Shown here piece by piece: positions 7,940 to 17,326 of a DNA stretch of 46,624 bases. Location of the stretch: NCBI GenBank assembly GCA_947374535.1, contig CANCCJ010000013.1:1-46624 (forward strand), written 5' to 3'. Origin of the DNA: Comamonadaceae bacterium. Lineage in GTDB: Bacteria > Pseudomonadota > Gammaproteobacteria > Burkholderiales > Burkholderiaceae. The first letter of the stretch is position 1. Every line of letters begins with the position of its first letter. The position numbers were made by a program, and so were the translations under genes. Under the pieces are notes generated by a model that was given only the letters and a program-made list of their open reading frames with translations, searched no databases and had not been told where the DNA came from.

Positions 7940-9213
7940 CAATAGGTCTCCAAGTGCAAACGACCTTCTTGTTTGAGCGACTGACCGATGCTGTCCCAAT
8001 TGAGACCCGCCTGCGTGGCAACGTCACGCAGCGCCAGCACGACGCCTTCTTCCATGCTCTTCAAACCACACACATAAATGTAGGTGTTCGAGTCTTTGAG
8101 CAAGGCCACCAGATCTGCACTGCGTTCGCGCAAGAGGTCTTGCACGTAGCGTTTGGTTTGGTTTGGTTCGCGTGAGAACGCAAAGTTGATGTCAATGAAA
8201 TCTTTGGGTAACTTTTGCAGCGGGCCAAAGTACGGCAATTCTTTTTGCGTGCGTGCGCCGAAGAACAGCATGAGCTTGCCGCCTTCAAACTTTCCGCTTT
8301 GGCGCAATCGACGACGCCACTCGGTCATGCCACGCATCGGCGCGCTGCCGGTGCCCGTGCAAATCATCACGATGTTGGACTTGGGGTGGTTGGGCATCAA
8401 GAAGCTGCTGCCAAACGGGCCAATCACTTGCACGGTGTCGCCTGTTTTCAGGTCGCACAAATAGTTGGAGGCCACGCCTTGGACAGGCTTGCCATCGTGG
8501 TCTTGCACCACGCGCTTCACGGTGATGGACAGGTTGTTATAGCCAGGTCGCTCGCCATTGCGAGGGCTGGCGATGGAGTATTGACGTGCGTGGTGCGGCT
8601 TGCCCTTGTCGTCTTGACCCGGAGGCACGATGCCAATGGACTGACCTTCCAAGACGGGAAAGGGCATGCTGCCAAAATCCAGCACGATGTGATGAGTTTC
8701 GTTGGTTGTGCCCACTTCGTTCACTTGCACATTGCCCACTACTGTGGCAGCGATGGGAGCTTTGGGTCCATGCAAATTGGTGTAAGGGTGCGCCGCAGAC
8801 CAAGGCGGCACAGTGGCACCAAAAGCTGCCGAATTGAACACATCGCCTTGCCCTGCTGCACCAACGTCCGATGGGGTTGACGCTTCGGCAACCGCTGCAA
8901 TAACGGACGCAGCGTCAGCACCTAAAGCGACCAATTCGGTGTCGGACAACACAGCAGGCAAATCATCCCAAGACAATTGTTCTTCCACGGTGTAAGCCGC
9001 AGATTTGGGGCGCATGTGCCAGTTGTCAATCGAGCCTGTAGGGCACGGTGGCACACATGCCATGCAGAAATTGCACTTATCGGCAATCACCACATAGTTG
9101 CGGCTGTCATGCGTGATAGCACCCACCGGACAGGTGGCCTCGCATGTGTTGCACCGGATACAAATTTCCGGGTCAATCAAATGCTGGTTAAAAAGTTCGG
9201 CAGGTGCATTCAT
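7939..9213 (-). CDS. boxA: Benzoyl-CoA 2,3-epoxidase reductase subunit BoxA
   Basis: Passes electrons from NADPH to the diiron epoxidase BoxB. 424 residues: an N-terminal 2[4Fe-4S] ferredoxin domain with Cys18/21/24/28 ([12 protein letters not shown]) and Cys47/50/53/57 ([12 protein letters not shown]), a linker of about 100 residues, then a ferredoxin-NADP reductase module with [12 protein letters not shown] (FAD), [10 protein letters not shown], and [12 protein letters not shown] (NADP). It ends in LHLETY, as FNR-type enzymes end in Tyr. Located between boxB and the crotonase gene, 21 bp after boxB. Domain order and length are those of known BoxA. Confidence 0.97.
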   Translation of the reverse strand: MNAPAELFNQHLIDPEICIRCNTCEATCPVGAITHDSRNYVVIADKCNFCMACVPPCPTGSIDNWHMRPKSAAYTVEEQLSWDDLPAVLSDTELVALGADAASVIAAVAEASTPSDVGAAGQGDVFNSAAFGATVPPWSAAHPYTNLHGPKAPIAATVVGNVQVNEVGTTNETHHIVLDFGSMPFPVLEGQSIGIVPPGQDDKGKPHHARQYSIASPRNGERPGYNNLSITVKRVVQDHDGKPVQGVASNYLCDLKTGDTVQVIGPFGSSFLMPNHPKSNIVMICTGTGSAPMRGMTEWRRRLRQSGKFEGGKLMLFFGARTQKELPYFGPLQKLPKDFIDINFAFSREPNQTKRYVQDLLRERSADLVALLKDSNTYIYVCGLKSMEEGVVLALRDVATQAGLNWDSIGQSLKQEGRLHLETY

Positions 9214-9234
9214 GGTATTTACGACTTATAAAAA

Positions 9235-10662
9235 TCAGTTGAAACGAACGTAGTCAAAGTTCACTGGCTGGCGGTTGATGCCCATCACAGGAGGAGCAAT
9301 CCAGTTGGCAAACTTGCCTGGCTCAACCACACGCCCCATTAAGCTGGCGACATAAGCACGGTCTTCGTTAGAAGGCAACCACTCACCCACTTTGGCCATC
9401 CACTGTTCATCGGTCACGACCTCGCCATCGGGCGTGATCTTAGCGCCCGACAAAGAGCCGATGTTGCGGTGGAAAGCTTTGTGAGGTGCCTTGAGTTTGA
9501 AAGGAATGCCCGCCTTTTCAATCACGCGGTTCCAACGGTCAATACCGCCTTTGGAGTCGGTGATGTAGTCGTCGCGCAGCACTTCGTTCAACGCGTTGAG
9601 CATGGGCACTTCTTTTTCAACCAGCTTACCGTCTTGGACCGACAAAATCTTGTAGCTGTTGCCCTTCAAGACATGGTCATCCTCACGCTTGCCTTCTTCG
9701 TAGCGACCTTTGAGGCCAGAGCTATAGAAGGTCGCGGCGTTAGACGATTCATCTGCACCGAACAGATCGATGGTCACTGAGAAGTGGAAATTGATGTAGC
9801 GTTGGATGGTAGGCAAGTCAATCACACCTGCAGCACGCAGCTTGCCCACGTCGTCGGTTTTGAGTTCATTCATCACATCCACCGTACGCTGGATGGTGCG
9901 GCTCACACCCGACTCGCCCACAAACATGTGATGCGCTTCTTCGGTCAGCATGAACTTAGTGGTGCGAGCCAATGGGTCAAACGCAGACTCAGCCAACGCA
10001 CACAACTGGAACTTGCCGTCACGGTCGGTGAAGTAGGTGAACATGAAGAAGCTCAACCAATCGGGTGTTTTCTCATTGAACGCCTGCAAGATGCGGGGAT
10101 TGTCTTCATTGCCGCTGTTGCGCTGCAGCAATGCATCGGCTTCTTCGCGGCCATCTTTACCGAAGTATTTGTGCAACAAGTACACCATGGCCCACAAGTG
10201 GCGACCTTCTTCCACGTTGATCTGAAACAGATTGCGTAAGTCATACATACTGGGCGCAGTGAGTCCCAAGTGGCGCTGCTGCTCCACCGATGCTGGCTCG
10301 GTGTCGCCTTGGGTCACGATGATGCGGCGCAGATTGGCGCGGTGTTCGCCAGGCACGTCTTGCCAAGCTTTTTCACCCTTGTGGTCACCGAAGTGAATCT
10401 TGCGGTCTTCTTCACCTGGGTTCAAGAAAACGCCCCAACGGTAGTCGCGCATCTTGACGTGGCCAAACTGAGCCCAGCCTTGTGGATCCACGCTCACGGC
10501 GGTACGCAGGTACACATCCATATCGGTGGAGCCTTCTGGGCCCATGTCGTCCCACCAGTTGATGAAGTTGGGCTGCCATTGCTCAAGCGCACGCTGCAAG
10601 GTGCGGTCTTCGCTCAGGTTCACGTTGTTAGGAATTTTTTCGCTGTAGTTGATACCGGACAT
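9235..10662 (-). CDS. boxB: Benzoyl-CoA 2,3-epoxidase BoxB
   Basis: Diiron monooxygenase that epoxidises benzoyl-CoA at C2-C3 using O2. 475 residues, the family length. All six expected diiron ligands can be placed: Glu122, Glu152 and His155 (EEGRHLW), Asp213 (FTDRDG), Glu242 and His245 (TEEAHHMFVG). This offset of two relative to the characterised Azoarcus enzyme is from memory of its numbering. A GGAG site precedes the ATG. It is the second gene of the operon, separated from boxC by 89 bp that contain a strong hairpin. Identification is very secure from the whole sequence. Confidence 0.98.
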   Translation of the reverse strand: MSGINYSEKIPNNVNLSEDRTLQRALEQWQPNFINWWDDMGPEGSTDMDVYLRTAVSVDPQGWAQFGHVKMRDYRWGVFLNPGEEDRKIHFGDHKGEKAWQDVPGEHRANLRRIIVTQGDTEPASVEQQRHLGLTAPSMYDLRNLFQINVEEGRHLWAMVYLLHKYFGKDGREEADALLQRNSGNEDNPRILQAFNEKTPDWLSFFMFTYFTDRDGKFQLCALAESAFDPLARTTKFMLTEEAHHMFVGESGVSRTIQRTVDVMNELKTDDVGKLRAAGVIDLPTIQRYINFHFSVTIDLFGADESSNAATFYSSGLKGRYEEGKREDDHVLKGNSYKILSVQDGKLVEKEVPMLNALNEVLRDDYITDSKGGIDRWNRVIEKAGIPFKLKAPHKAFHRNIGSLSGAKITPDGEVVTDEQWMAKVGEWLPSNEDRAYVASLMGRVVEPGKFANWIAPPVMGINRQPVNFDYVRFN

Positions 10663-10707
10663 AAGAGTCTCCAGAAATTAAAAGCAACGGTGGGGTCAAA
10701 TTTAGGT

Positions 10708-10738
10708 TGCAGCAGGCACCACCGGGAAGCCTGCTGCA
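10708..10738 (-). other. 10-bp intercistronic hairpin between boxC and boxB
   Basis: TGCAGCAGGC (10708-10717) is perfectly complementary to GCCTGCTGCA (10729-10738) around an 11-nt loop. No T run follows on the minus strand, so it is not an ordinary terminator. An RNA processing or stabilising stem between boxC and boxB is likely. Confidence 0.6.
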
Positions 10739-10751
10739 CAACGTCAAAACA

Positions 10752-12419
10752 TCAAACGCGGTTCAAATCGAACACTGACTTTTCGCCTTTGCCGTACACC
10801 TTCAAGGCGCCCTTTTCACCAACAGCATTGGGGCGGTTGAAGATCCAGTTTTGCCAAGCCGACAAGCGACCAAAGATGCGTGTTTCCATGCTTTCTTTTT
10901 GGCAGAAACGCAAGTTGGCTTCCAAGCCAGTCAAACTGTCAGGTGACATCGCGGCACGCTCTTCCACAGCCAAACGAATTTCGTCTGCCCAGTCGATGTC
11001 GTCTGGTGCGGCCGTGACCAAGCCCAATGCCATTGCTTTTTGTGCATCGAGCGATTGACCCACTACAGTGCGAGCGCCTTCGAGCGGACCCACTTCTTCG
11101 TAGAAGCGGCGTTGCAAACGCGACTGGTGGTTGACCATGGGGAAGAAGCCAAAGTTCATTTCGCTCAAGGCGATATGCGGCGCTTTTTCTGGGCTGTCTG
11201 GCAGGTCGAGCATGTAGGCACGGTCAGCCGCGAAAGCCAACTCAGCCAAAGTACCGACAAAGCAAGAGCCTTCGTCAATCAAAGCAAACAATGAACGCGA
11301 TGTCACGTCCACGCGAGCCAAGGTGCGGCGCAACAAGCCAATGGTTTCGTTGACCAACCAGTGGTCTTGGTGCTGTGCCAAGATGTCATCGCTTTGCAAG
11401 GCGAGCTTGGCGTCACCTGCGGTCTTGAGCAACCATGTGCCAATGTCGAGTTCATTGGTGCGCAAATTCAAAATTGCGTCGTCCAACTCACGGGCCATTT
11501 GCAGCGGGTACCAGTTGGCACCTGCGGCCTGAATGGCAGCCACCGTGTCAGGCAAAGCAGCCTTGGGGGCATGTACGGTCAATGTAGCTGTGCGCTTGGC
11601 ACGGTCAATGGCCACCTGCACGTATTCATAAGAGAGGGCGTCTGCACTGATCACACGCTTGAGCGGTGTCAATGCAACGCCTTGGCCAGCCGCGGCCGCG
11701 CCTGGACGCTTGCAATGGGCTGCGGCTTTGCTGGCACGTGCGTGCACGGCAGCAGCAAACTGGGCAGGCTTGGCAATTTCATCGACCAAGCGCCAGTCCA
11801 CGGCTTTTTGACCACGCACACCTTCCACGCTGGTGCAAAAGAGGTCGGCATGGTCGTGGCGCACTTTGCGCTTGTCGGTCACGCGGGTCAGGCCACCGGT
11901 GCCTGGCAACACGCCGAGCAAAGGCACTTCAGGCAATGACACTGATGATGAGCGGTCATCCACCAACACGATTTCATCGCAAGCCAAAGCCATCTCGTAG
12001 CCGCCGCCTGCGCATGCGCCGTTGACGGCTGCGACAAACTTCAAACCGCTGTGGCGGCTACTGTCTTCAATGCCATTGCGCGTTTCATTGGTGAACTTAC
12101 AGAAGTTCACTTTCCATGCATGGGTGGACACACCGAGCATGAAGATGTTGGCGCCTGAGCAGAAGATGCGGTCTTTCAAACTGGTCACCACCACGCTCTT
12201 GACTTCTGGGTGCTCAAAACGGATGCGGTTCAGTGCGTCATAAAACTCAATATCCACACCCAAGTCATAGCTGTTGAGCTTGAGTTTGTAGCCAGGGCGA
12301 ATGCCGCCGTCTTCGTTGATGTTGAGTTGTAAGGTGGCGATCTCACCTTCGTACTTTACAGACCAGTGTTGGTACTGGCTCGGTTCCATCTGATAGTTGA
12401 CCGTGGTGGGCTGACTCAT
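10752..12419 (-). CDS. boxC: 2,3-epoxybenzoyl-CoA dihydrolase BoxC
   Basis: Opens the epoxide ring product with two waters, giving 3,4-dehydroadipyl-CoA semialdehyde and formate. 555 residues with a crotonase-type fold: the N-terminal half carries FCSGANIFMLGVSTH and NGACAGGGYEMALACDEI, followed by PEVPLLGVLPGTGGLTRV; the C-terminal half is a second, degenerate crotonase-like domain. Length and sequence fit BoxC (about 555). First gene of the minus-strand operon, GGAG ribosome site, preceded by a 181-bp region holding six TGCA elements where BoxR is expected to bind. Confidence 0.97.
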   Translation of the reverse strand: MSQPTTVNYQMEPSQYQHWSVKYEGEIATLQLNINEDGGIRPGYKLKLNSYDLGVDIEFYDALNRIRFEHPEVKSVVVTSLKDRIFCSGANIFMLGVSTHAWKVNFCKFTNETRNGIEDSSRHSGLKFVAAVNGACAGGGYEMALACDEIVLVDDRSSSVSLPEVPLLGVLPGTGGLTRVTDKRKVRHDHADLFCTSVEGVRGQKAVDWRLVDEIAKPAQFAAAVHARASKAAAHCKRPGAAAAGQGVALTPLKRVISADALSYEYVQVAIDRAKRTATLTVHAPKAALPDTVAAIQAAGANWYPLQMARELDDAILNLRTNELDIGTWLLKTAGDAKLALQSDDILAQHQDHWLVNETIGLLRRTLARVDVTSRSLFALIDEGSCFVGTLAELAFAADRAYMLDLPDSPEKAPHIALSEMNFGFFPMVNHQSRLQRRFYEEVGPLEGARTVVGQSLDAQKAMALGLVTAAPDDIDWADEIRLAVEERAAMSPDSLTGLEANLRFCQKESMETRIFGRLSAWQNWIFNRPNAVGEKGALKVYGKGEKSVFDLNRV

Positions 12420-12456
12420 GTCTCTGTCTCCAAGTTAAATCTGGCAAATTTGCGGC

Positions 12457-12532
12457 TGCATACATAGAGGTTGCACACCTCTTTGTTGCAGTATATTGCA
12501 ATCATCCAAATAAAACATGCATTTTTATGCAT
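12457..12532 (-). promoter_or_regulatory. Putative BoxR operators in front of boxC operon
   Basis: TGCA occurs at 12457, 12472, 12487, 12497, 12518 and 12528. Two pairs form TGCA-N6-TGCA dyads: TTGCAGTATATTGCAA (12486-12501) and ATGCATTTTTATGCAT (12517-12532). A candidate -10, TATACT on the minus strand (12496-12491), lies inside the first dyad, so binding would block RNA polymerase. TGCA direct repeats within palindromes are the known operator type of the BzdR/BoxR regulators (established for Azoarcus). The -35 is not clear. Confidence 0.7.
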
Positions 12533-12600
12533 TCAAGGGAAAACACTTAAACCACCAAAACCCACATGTTGAGGGCGGCAGTGCAGCAGACCGAATTGAG

Positions 12601-13482
12601 TTAGATGGGCAGATTTATCACTGCGCGCAGCCGAGCACGCAGAGTTTGGAAGCTTTCTTCTAGCGACTGGACGCTGGTATCAAAGGTCATGTCAGCCTTG
12701 GCATAAAACGGTGCACGACCTTCCAAAATCAACTTCAAGTCGTCAATCGCCTCTGCGCTCCCGGCCATCGGACGCATATCGCCTTGCGCAGCCACCCGCG
12801 ACAAGTGATCTTCAGGCTTGGCCTGCAACCAAACGGTGTAGCAATGCGAGAGCATTTCATTCAATGTGGCCGAGTCAGACACCAAGCCACCCGGTGTGGC
12901 AATGATGACCTCTGGGTAAATCTGGATAGCCTCTTCCAAGGCCCGACGCTCGTAGCGGCGATAGGCGTTGGTACCATAGAGATTGTGAATTTCAGAGATG
13001 CTGCAGCCTGCAAACTTCTCGATCTCACGGCTCAATTCAATGAAGGCATAACCCAAGTCCTTGGCCAAGCGTTGCCCAAACGTGGTCTTGCCAGCCCCAC
13101 GTAAACCAATGAGCGCAATGCGATTGGTCCTCGCCGCCTCTTGCGTGGTGCCAAACAACACTGACACCTGCTCGCGTACACGGCGCAAATCGGCTTCGCT
13201 GCGGGTGCTCAGCATTTCGCGCAGCAGCAACCACTCGGGCGAGCTGGTGGTCACGTCGCCGATCAACTCTGCCAAGGTGCATTGCAAAGCGCCTGCGACT
13301 TGCAAGAGCACCAAGATGGAGGCATTGCCTTCGCCATATTCCAAGCTGGCCAAGTGACGCTCAGACACATCGGCCGCCACGGCAACGGCCTTGCGTGTGA
13401 GTCCACGCCGCGCACGCAGCGCGCGAACACGCTCACCCAGCGCCGCCAAGAAAGGGTTCTTAACCTCAACCACCTCTGCCAT
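12601..13482 (-). CDS. boxR: BoxR-type regulator (XRE helix-turn-helix plus shikimate-kinase-like domain)
   Basis: Represses box genes until benzoyl-CoA is bound (established for BzdR/BoxR). 293 residues from the ATG at 13482, chosen because GGAAGAG lies just upstream; the frame stays open to 13545. Residues 11-75 are an XRE-type HTH (ERVRALRARRGLTRKAVAVA, then SERHLASLEYGEGNAS). Residues 121-290 are a shikimate-kinase-like domain with P-loop GLRGAGKTT (126-134) and YRRYERRALEEA. It is transcribed in the same direction as boxC, and divergently from the DUF4863-boxD operon. A second operator cluster lies in its own promoter region, suggesting autoregulation. Confidence 0.93.
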   Translation of the reverse strand: MAEVVEVKNPFLAALGERVRALRARRGLTRKAVAVAADVSERHLASLEYGEGNASILVLLQVAGALQCTLAELIGDVTTSSPEWLLLREMLSTRSEADLRRVREQVSVLFGTTQEAARTNRIALIGLRGAGKTTFGQRLAKDLGYAFIELSREIEKFAGCSISEIHNLYGTNAYRRYERRALEEAIQIYPEVIIATPGGLVSDSATLNEMLSHCYTVWLQAKPEDHLSRVAAQGDMRPMAGSAEAIDDLKLILEGRAPFYAKADMTFDTSVQSLEESFQTLRARLRAVINLPI

Positions 13483-13525
13483 GCATCTCTTCCAGTCGTT
13501 CAATCCTAGGACTAACCCTAGAACA

Positions 13526-13558
13526 TGCAATATATTGCTAGACATGCGGTTTATCGCA
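13526..13558. promoter_or_regulatory. Putative BoxR operators between boxR and the divergent operon
   Basis: Two adjacent dyads have the same TGCx-N6 spacing as those before boxC: ATGCAATATATTGCTA (13525-13540) and ATGCGGTTTATCGCAT (13544-13559). The first shares the TATATTGC core with 12492-12499. They lie between boxR (start 13482) and the plus-strand operon (start 13600), so one protein could control both directions. Confidence 0.65.
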
Positions 13559-13599
13559 TGCTAGTCTTCGTACAAGCATAATAATTCATGTTGGAGCGT

Positions 13600-14100
13600 A
13601 TGACAAGCACCCCCGTCTCAGCCGATGCCATGGCACAGGCCCAATCCCGTTTCAAAACGCGCCTAGCAGCAGTCACAGCGCAGATTCATGACCGTTCACT
13701 CGACCGCGCATTGGACGACTGGCTCAATGCCAACCTTGGCACGGACACCCCTACGTACCGCGAACTCAAACAGTCGTGCGAAGAAGGCGTCGCTCAAGGC
13801 TGGCTTTGCAAATACGAAGGCGGCGGCCTGCGCTATGGCCGCATTTTTAAACCTTCAGAAGACCTGTATGGTTTCTCCGTTGACGTCGTGGACATGGAAA
13901 ACGTGGCAGGCCCACACCACATACACCCACAAGGCGAGATCGACCTCATCATGCCCATCGAAGGCGATGCCACTTTTGACGGCCGTCCTGGGGGCTGGCT
14001 GGTCTGCCCACCAGGCAGCGCGCACCGCCCCACTGTGGCTCAGGGCCGTGCCTTGGTTTTATATTTGTTGCCCAAGGGCGAAATTGAATTCACCAAATAA
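13600..14100 (+). CDS. DUF4863 family protein (cupin-like; related to 4-hydroxylaminobenzoate lyase)
   Basis: 166 residues from the ATG at 13600, preferred over the ATG at 13588 because TTGGAG lies 4-9 bases before it. The family DUF4863 includes the 4-hydroxylaminobenzoate lyase PnbB. The C-terminal half looks like a small cupin: AGPHHIHPQGEIDLIMPI (His106, His107, His109, Glu113) and CPPGSAHRP (His142), a plausible metal site. It is the first gene of the boxD/benzoate-CoA ligase operon, 27 bp before boxD. Homologues are frequent in box clusters; their role in benzoate use is, to my knowledge, not defined. Confidence 0.8.
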   Translation: MTSTPVSADAMAQAQSRFKTRLAAVTAQIHDRSLDRALDDWLNANLGTDTPTYRELKQSCEEGVAQGWLCKYEGGGLRYGRIFKPSEDLYGFSVDVVDMENVAGPHHIHPQGEIDLIMPIEGDATFDGRPGGWLVCPPGSAHRPTVAQGRALVLYLLPKGEIEFTK

Positions 14101-14127
14101 ATATTCTTCGAACATAGAAAGCACCCC

Positions 14128-15702
14128 ATGACCGAACTTCTCTCTAACTACGTCAGCGGCCAGTGGCTTAGCGGCAAAGGTCCAGGCACCGCGTTGCACG
14201 ACCCCGTACTGGGCTCCGAACTTGTTCGCGTCGATGCATCTGGCCTTGACCTGGCCGCAGCCTTCGCCTTTGCACGGCACAACGGGGGAGCCGCATTGCG
14301 CGCCCTCACCTATGCACAACGCGCGGCCATGCTCGGCGCGGCAGCCAAAGTATTGCAAGCCAACCGCGACGCGTATTACGACATCTCCACCGCCAACAGT
14401 GGTACCGTGAAAAACGACACGGCTGTCGACGTGGACGGCGGCATCTACACCCTCAGCACCTACGCCAAGATGGGAGAGGGTTTGGGTGATGTTCATTTCA
14501 TGCACGACGGCGAGCCCGCTCGCTTGGCCAAAGACCCGCTGTTTCAATCACAACACGTGCTCACACCCACGCGCGGCGTGGCGCTGTTTATCAATGCCTT
14601 CAACTTCCCGTCTTGGGGCTTGTGGGAAAAAGCAGCACCTGCACTCTTGTCAGGCGTACCCGTCATCGTCAAGCCCGCGACGACCACTGCATGGCTCACA
14701 CAGCGCATGGTCAAAGACGTGGTCGATGCTGGCATCTTCCCCGCCGGTGCCATCTCTGTGATTTGCGGCAGCTCCGCAGGTCTGATGGACCAACTCGAAC
14801 CGTTTGATGTAGTGTCGTTCACGGGGTCTGCAGACACCGCAGCCATCATTCGCTCACACCCTGCGGTGACAACGAAATCTGTGCGCGTGAACATCGAAGC
14901 CGACAGCGTCAACTCTGCTTTGCTCTTGCCTGGCGAAGCTGCAGGCAGCGAAGCCATTGATCTTCTAATCAAAGAAGTGACCCGCGAAATGACCGTCAAA
15001 TCGGGCCAAAAATGCACCGCCATTCGCCGCGTGTTGGTGCCCGAAAGTTTGTATGACAGCGTGGCGCAAGCCCTGTCTGCACGCTTGGCCAAAACCACCG
15101 TGGGCAACCCACGCAACGAGACCGTGCGCATGGGCGCGGTGGTGAATCGTGAACAATTCAACGCTGTGCGCGATGGTTTGTCCTATTTGAAAGCCCAAGC
15201 CGCTGTGTTGCACGATGGCAGCACACACGCGTTGGTAGATGCGGACGCTGCTGTTGCCTGCTGCGTCGGCCCAACACTGCTGGGCACTCGCGACGCCGCA
15301 GGCAGCGATGCTGCCGACCGCGTGCACGACACTGAAGTGTTTGGCCCTGTCGCTACTTTGGTGCCCTACCGCACCACAGGCAATAGTCACGACCTTGACC
15401 ACGCGCTGCAACTCATCCGTCGCGGCCAAGGCTCATTGGTGGCCTCTGTCTTCGGTAGTGATGCAACTGCATTGGGCAAAGCCATTCCCGAACTCACCGA
15501 CAGTCACGGCCGCGTGCACGTCATCTCGCCCGATGTAGCCGCTATCCACACGGGCCATGGCAACGTGATGCCACAGTCACTGCACGGTGGCCCAGGTCGC
15601 GCTGGAGGTGGCGAAGAGTTGGGGGGCTTAAGAGCACTCAATTTCTACCACCGCCGAGCCGCCATACAAGCCAGTACTGCTGTGTTGACACAACTCAAAT
15701 AA
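14128..15702 (+). CDS. boxD: 3,4-dehydroadipyl-CoA semialdehyde dehydrogenase BoxD
   Basis: Oxidises the BoxC product, 3,4-dehydroadipyl-CoA semialdehyde, with NADP+ to 3,4-dehydroadipyl-CoA. 524 residues of aldehyde-dehydrogenase fold related to the PaaZ N-terminal domain, without a MaoC domain. Cofactor and catalytic elements: NAFNFPSWGLWEKAAPAL, VKPATTTAW, FTGSADTAA, Glu257 (NIEADSVN) and Cys296 (SGQKCTAIRR). It has a Gly/Ala-rich C-terminus (GHGNVMPQSLHGGPGRAGGG) typical of this branch. It follows the DUF4863 gene by 27 bp and precedes the ligase gene by 31 bp. Confidence 0.95.
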   Translation: MTELLSNYVSGQWLSGKGPGTALHDPVLGSELVRVDASGLDLAAAFAFARHNGGAALRALTYAQRAAMLGAAAKVLQANRDAYYDISTANSGTVKNDTAVDVDGGIYTLSTYAKMGEGLGDVHFMHDGEPARLAKDPLFQSQHVLTPTRGVALFINAFNFPSWGLWEKAAPALLSGVPVIVKPATTTAWLTQRMVKDVVDAGIFPAGAISVICGSSAGLMDQLEPFDVVSFTGSADTAAIIRSHPAVTTKSVRVNIEADSVNSALLLPGEAAGSEAIDLLIKEVTREMTVKSGQKCTAIRRVLVPESLYDSVAQALSARLAKTTVGNPRNETVRMGAVVNREQFNAVRDGLSYLKAQAAVLHDGSTHALVDADAAVACCVGPTLLGTRDAAGSDAADRVHDTEVFGPVATLVPYRTTGNSHDLDHALQLIRRGQGSLVASVFGSDATALGKAIPELTDSHGRVHVISPDVAAIHTGHGNVMPQSLHGGPGRAGGGEELGGLRALNFYHRRAAIQASTAVLTQLK

Positions 15703-15733
15703 CACCACACAGCATCGACTTGGAGGAGACAAA

Positions 15734-17326
15734 ATGACAACCAACTACAACACCACCCAAGACGTCACAGCACCACCCGAGCAGTTCAACTTCGCGCAGT
15801 TTTTGCTCGAACGCAATGCCGACCATGCTGACCGCCCTGCCTTCATCGACGACCAAGGCACACTCACCTATGGTGACTTGTCAAAACGCGTGCGCAGCAT
15901 GGCGGCTGGATTGCGAAGCTTGGGGCTGAAGCGCGAAGAGCGCGTGCTGTTACTGATGCACGACTGCAACGATTGGCCCGTGAGCTTTTTAGGCGCCATG
16001 TACGCAGGCCTCGTACCTGTAGCCGTGAACACCTTGCTCACCGCCGACGACTACGCCTTCATGCTGGAAAACTCACGCGCACAAGCGGTATTGGTGTCGG
16101 GGGCATTGCTGCCCACACTCACCTCGGCCATGATCAAGTCGGACAACGAGGTCAGTAAGGTCATCGTGTCCAAACCCGCGGCCCCCTTGCATCCTGCTGA
16201 AGTGGCGTTTGAAACCTTCCTGAAAGCCCACCAACCCATGGCTAAAGCAGCCGCAACCAAAGCAGATGATCCAGGCTTTTGGTTGTACTCATCGGGTTCA
16301 ACAGGTCGCCCCAAAGGTACGGTGCATTCACATGCCAACCCCTACTGGACCTCCATGCTGTATGGCAAAGATGTTCTGAAGATCACTGAGCATGATGTGT
16401 GTTTCTCTGCGGCCAAGCTGTTCTTTGCATATGGCTTGGGCAACGGCCTGACCTTCCCCATGACCGTAGGCGCGTGCGCCATCCTCATGGCAGAGCGTCC
16501 CACACCAGACGCCACGTTCAAACGCATGACGGGTGGCGTGGGCGGCGTGAAACCCACCATCTTCTTTGGCGCCCCCACCGGCTTTGCTGGCATGTTGGCC
16601 AACCCCAATTTGCCAAGCAAAACAGACGTGGCGATGCGATTGGTCTCTTCTGCGGGCGAGGCATTGCCTGCTGAGTTAGGCGAGCGTTTCACGCAACATT
16701 TTGGCGTCAATATCGTGGACGGCATTGGCTCCACGGAGATGCTGCATATCTTTTTGTCGAACAAACCTGACGATGTGCGCTATGGCACCACCGGCTGGGC
16801 CGTGCCTGGCTATGAGATTGAGTTGCGCGGTGACGATGGCCATGACGTACCCGACGGCGAACCTGGGGACCTTTACATCAAGGGGCCCAGTGCAGCACTC
16901 ATGTACTGGGGCAACCGTGAAAAAAGCCGTGAGACCTTTCAAGGCGGCTGGACCAAAAGCGGTGACAAATACGTGCGCAATGCCGATGGCACTTACACCT
17001 ACGGCGGCCGCAGCGATGACATGCTAAAAGTCAGCGGCATTTACGTCAGCCCCTTCGAAGTTGAGGCCACAATCATTCAGCACCCCGCCGTGTTGGAAGC
17101 TGCTGTCATTGGAGTCAATGACAGCGAAGGCTTGACCAAAACCAAAGCTTTTGTGGTGCTCAAAGATGGCGCCACGGTGAGTGACGAAGAGCTGAAAGCC
17201 TTCGTCAAAGACAAGCTCGCGCCTTACAAATATCCACGCTTGATTGAGTTTCTGAACGAGCTGCCCAAAACTGCCACCGGCAAAATTCAGCGCTTCAAGC
17301 TGCGCGCCCAAGAAGCACAAGGCTGA
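15734..17326 (+). CDS. bclA: Benzoate-CoA ligase
   Basis: Activates benzoate to benzoyl-CoA with ATP (AMP-forming), the entry step of the pathway. 530 residues of the ANL superfamily. AMP-binding P-loop YSSGSTGRPKGTVHSH (185-200), A5-like GIGSTEMLH, hinge/A8 GRSDDMLKVSGIYVSPFEVE, and the catalytic Lys517 in KTATGKIQRFKLR. LAPYKYPR in the C-terminal lobe is usual. FAYGLGNGLTFP resembles benzoate ligases. A GGAGGAG site precedes the ATG. The stop TGA shares a base with the next ATG. 2-substituted benzoates such as salicylate are usually poor substrates, so the nag pathway below is complementary. Confidence 0.95.
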   Translation: MTTNYNTTQDVTAPPEQFNFAQFLLERNADHADRPAFIDDQGTLTYGDLSKRVRSMAAGLRSLGLKREERVLLLMHDCNDWPVSFLGAMYAGLVPVAVNTLLTADDYAFMLENSRAQAVLVSGALLPTLTSAMIKSDNEVSKVIVSKPAAPLHPAEVAFETFLKAHQPMAKAAATKADDPGFWLYSSGSTGRPKGTVHSHANPYWTSMLYGKDVLKITEHDVCFSAAKLFFAYGLGNGLTFPMTVGACAILMAERPTPDATFKRMTGGVGGVKPTIFFGAPTGFAGMLANPNLPSKTDVAMRLVSSAGEALPAELGERFTQHFGVNIVDGIGSTEMLHIFLSNKPDDVRYGTTGWAVPGYEIELRGDDGHDVPDGEPGDLYIKGPSAALMYWGNREKSRETFQGGWTKSGDKYVRNADGTYTYGGRSDDMLKVSGIYVSPFEVEATIIQHPAVLEAAVIGVNDSEGLTKTKAFVVLKDGATVSDEELKAFVKDKLAPYKYPRLIEFLNELPKTATGKIQRFKLRAQEAQG

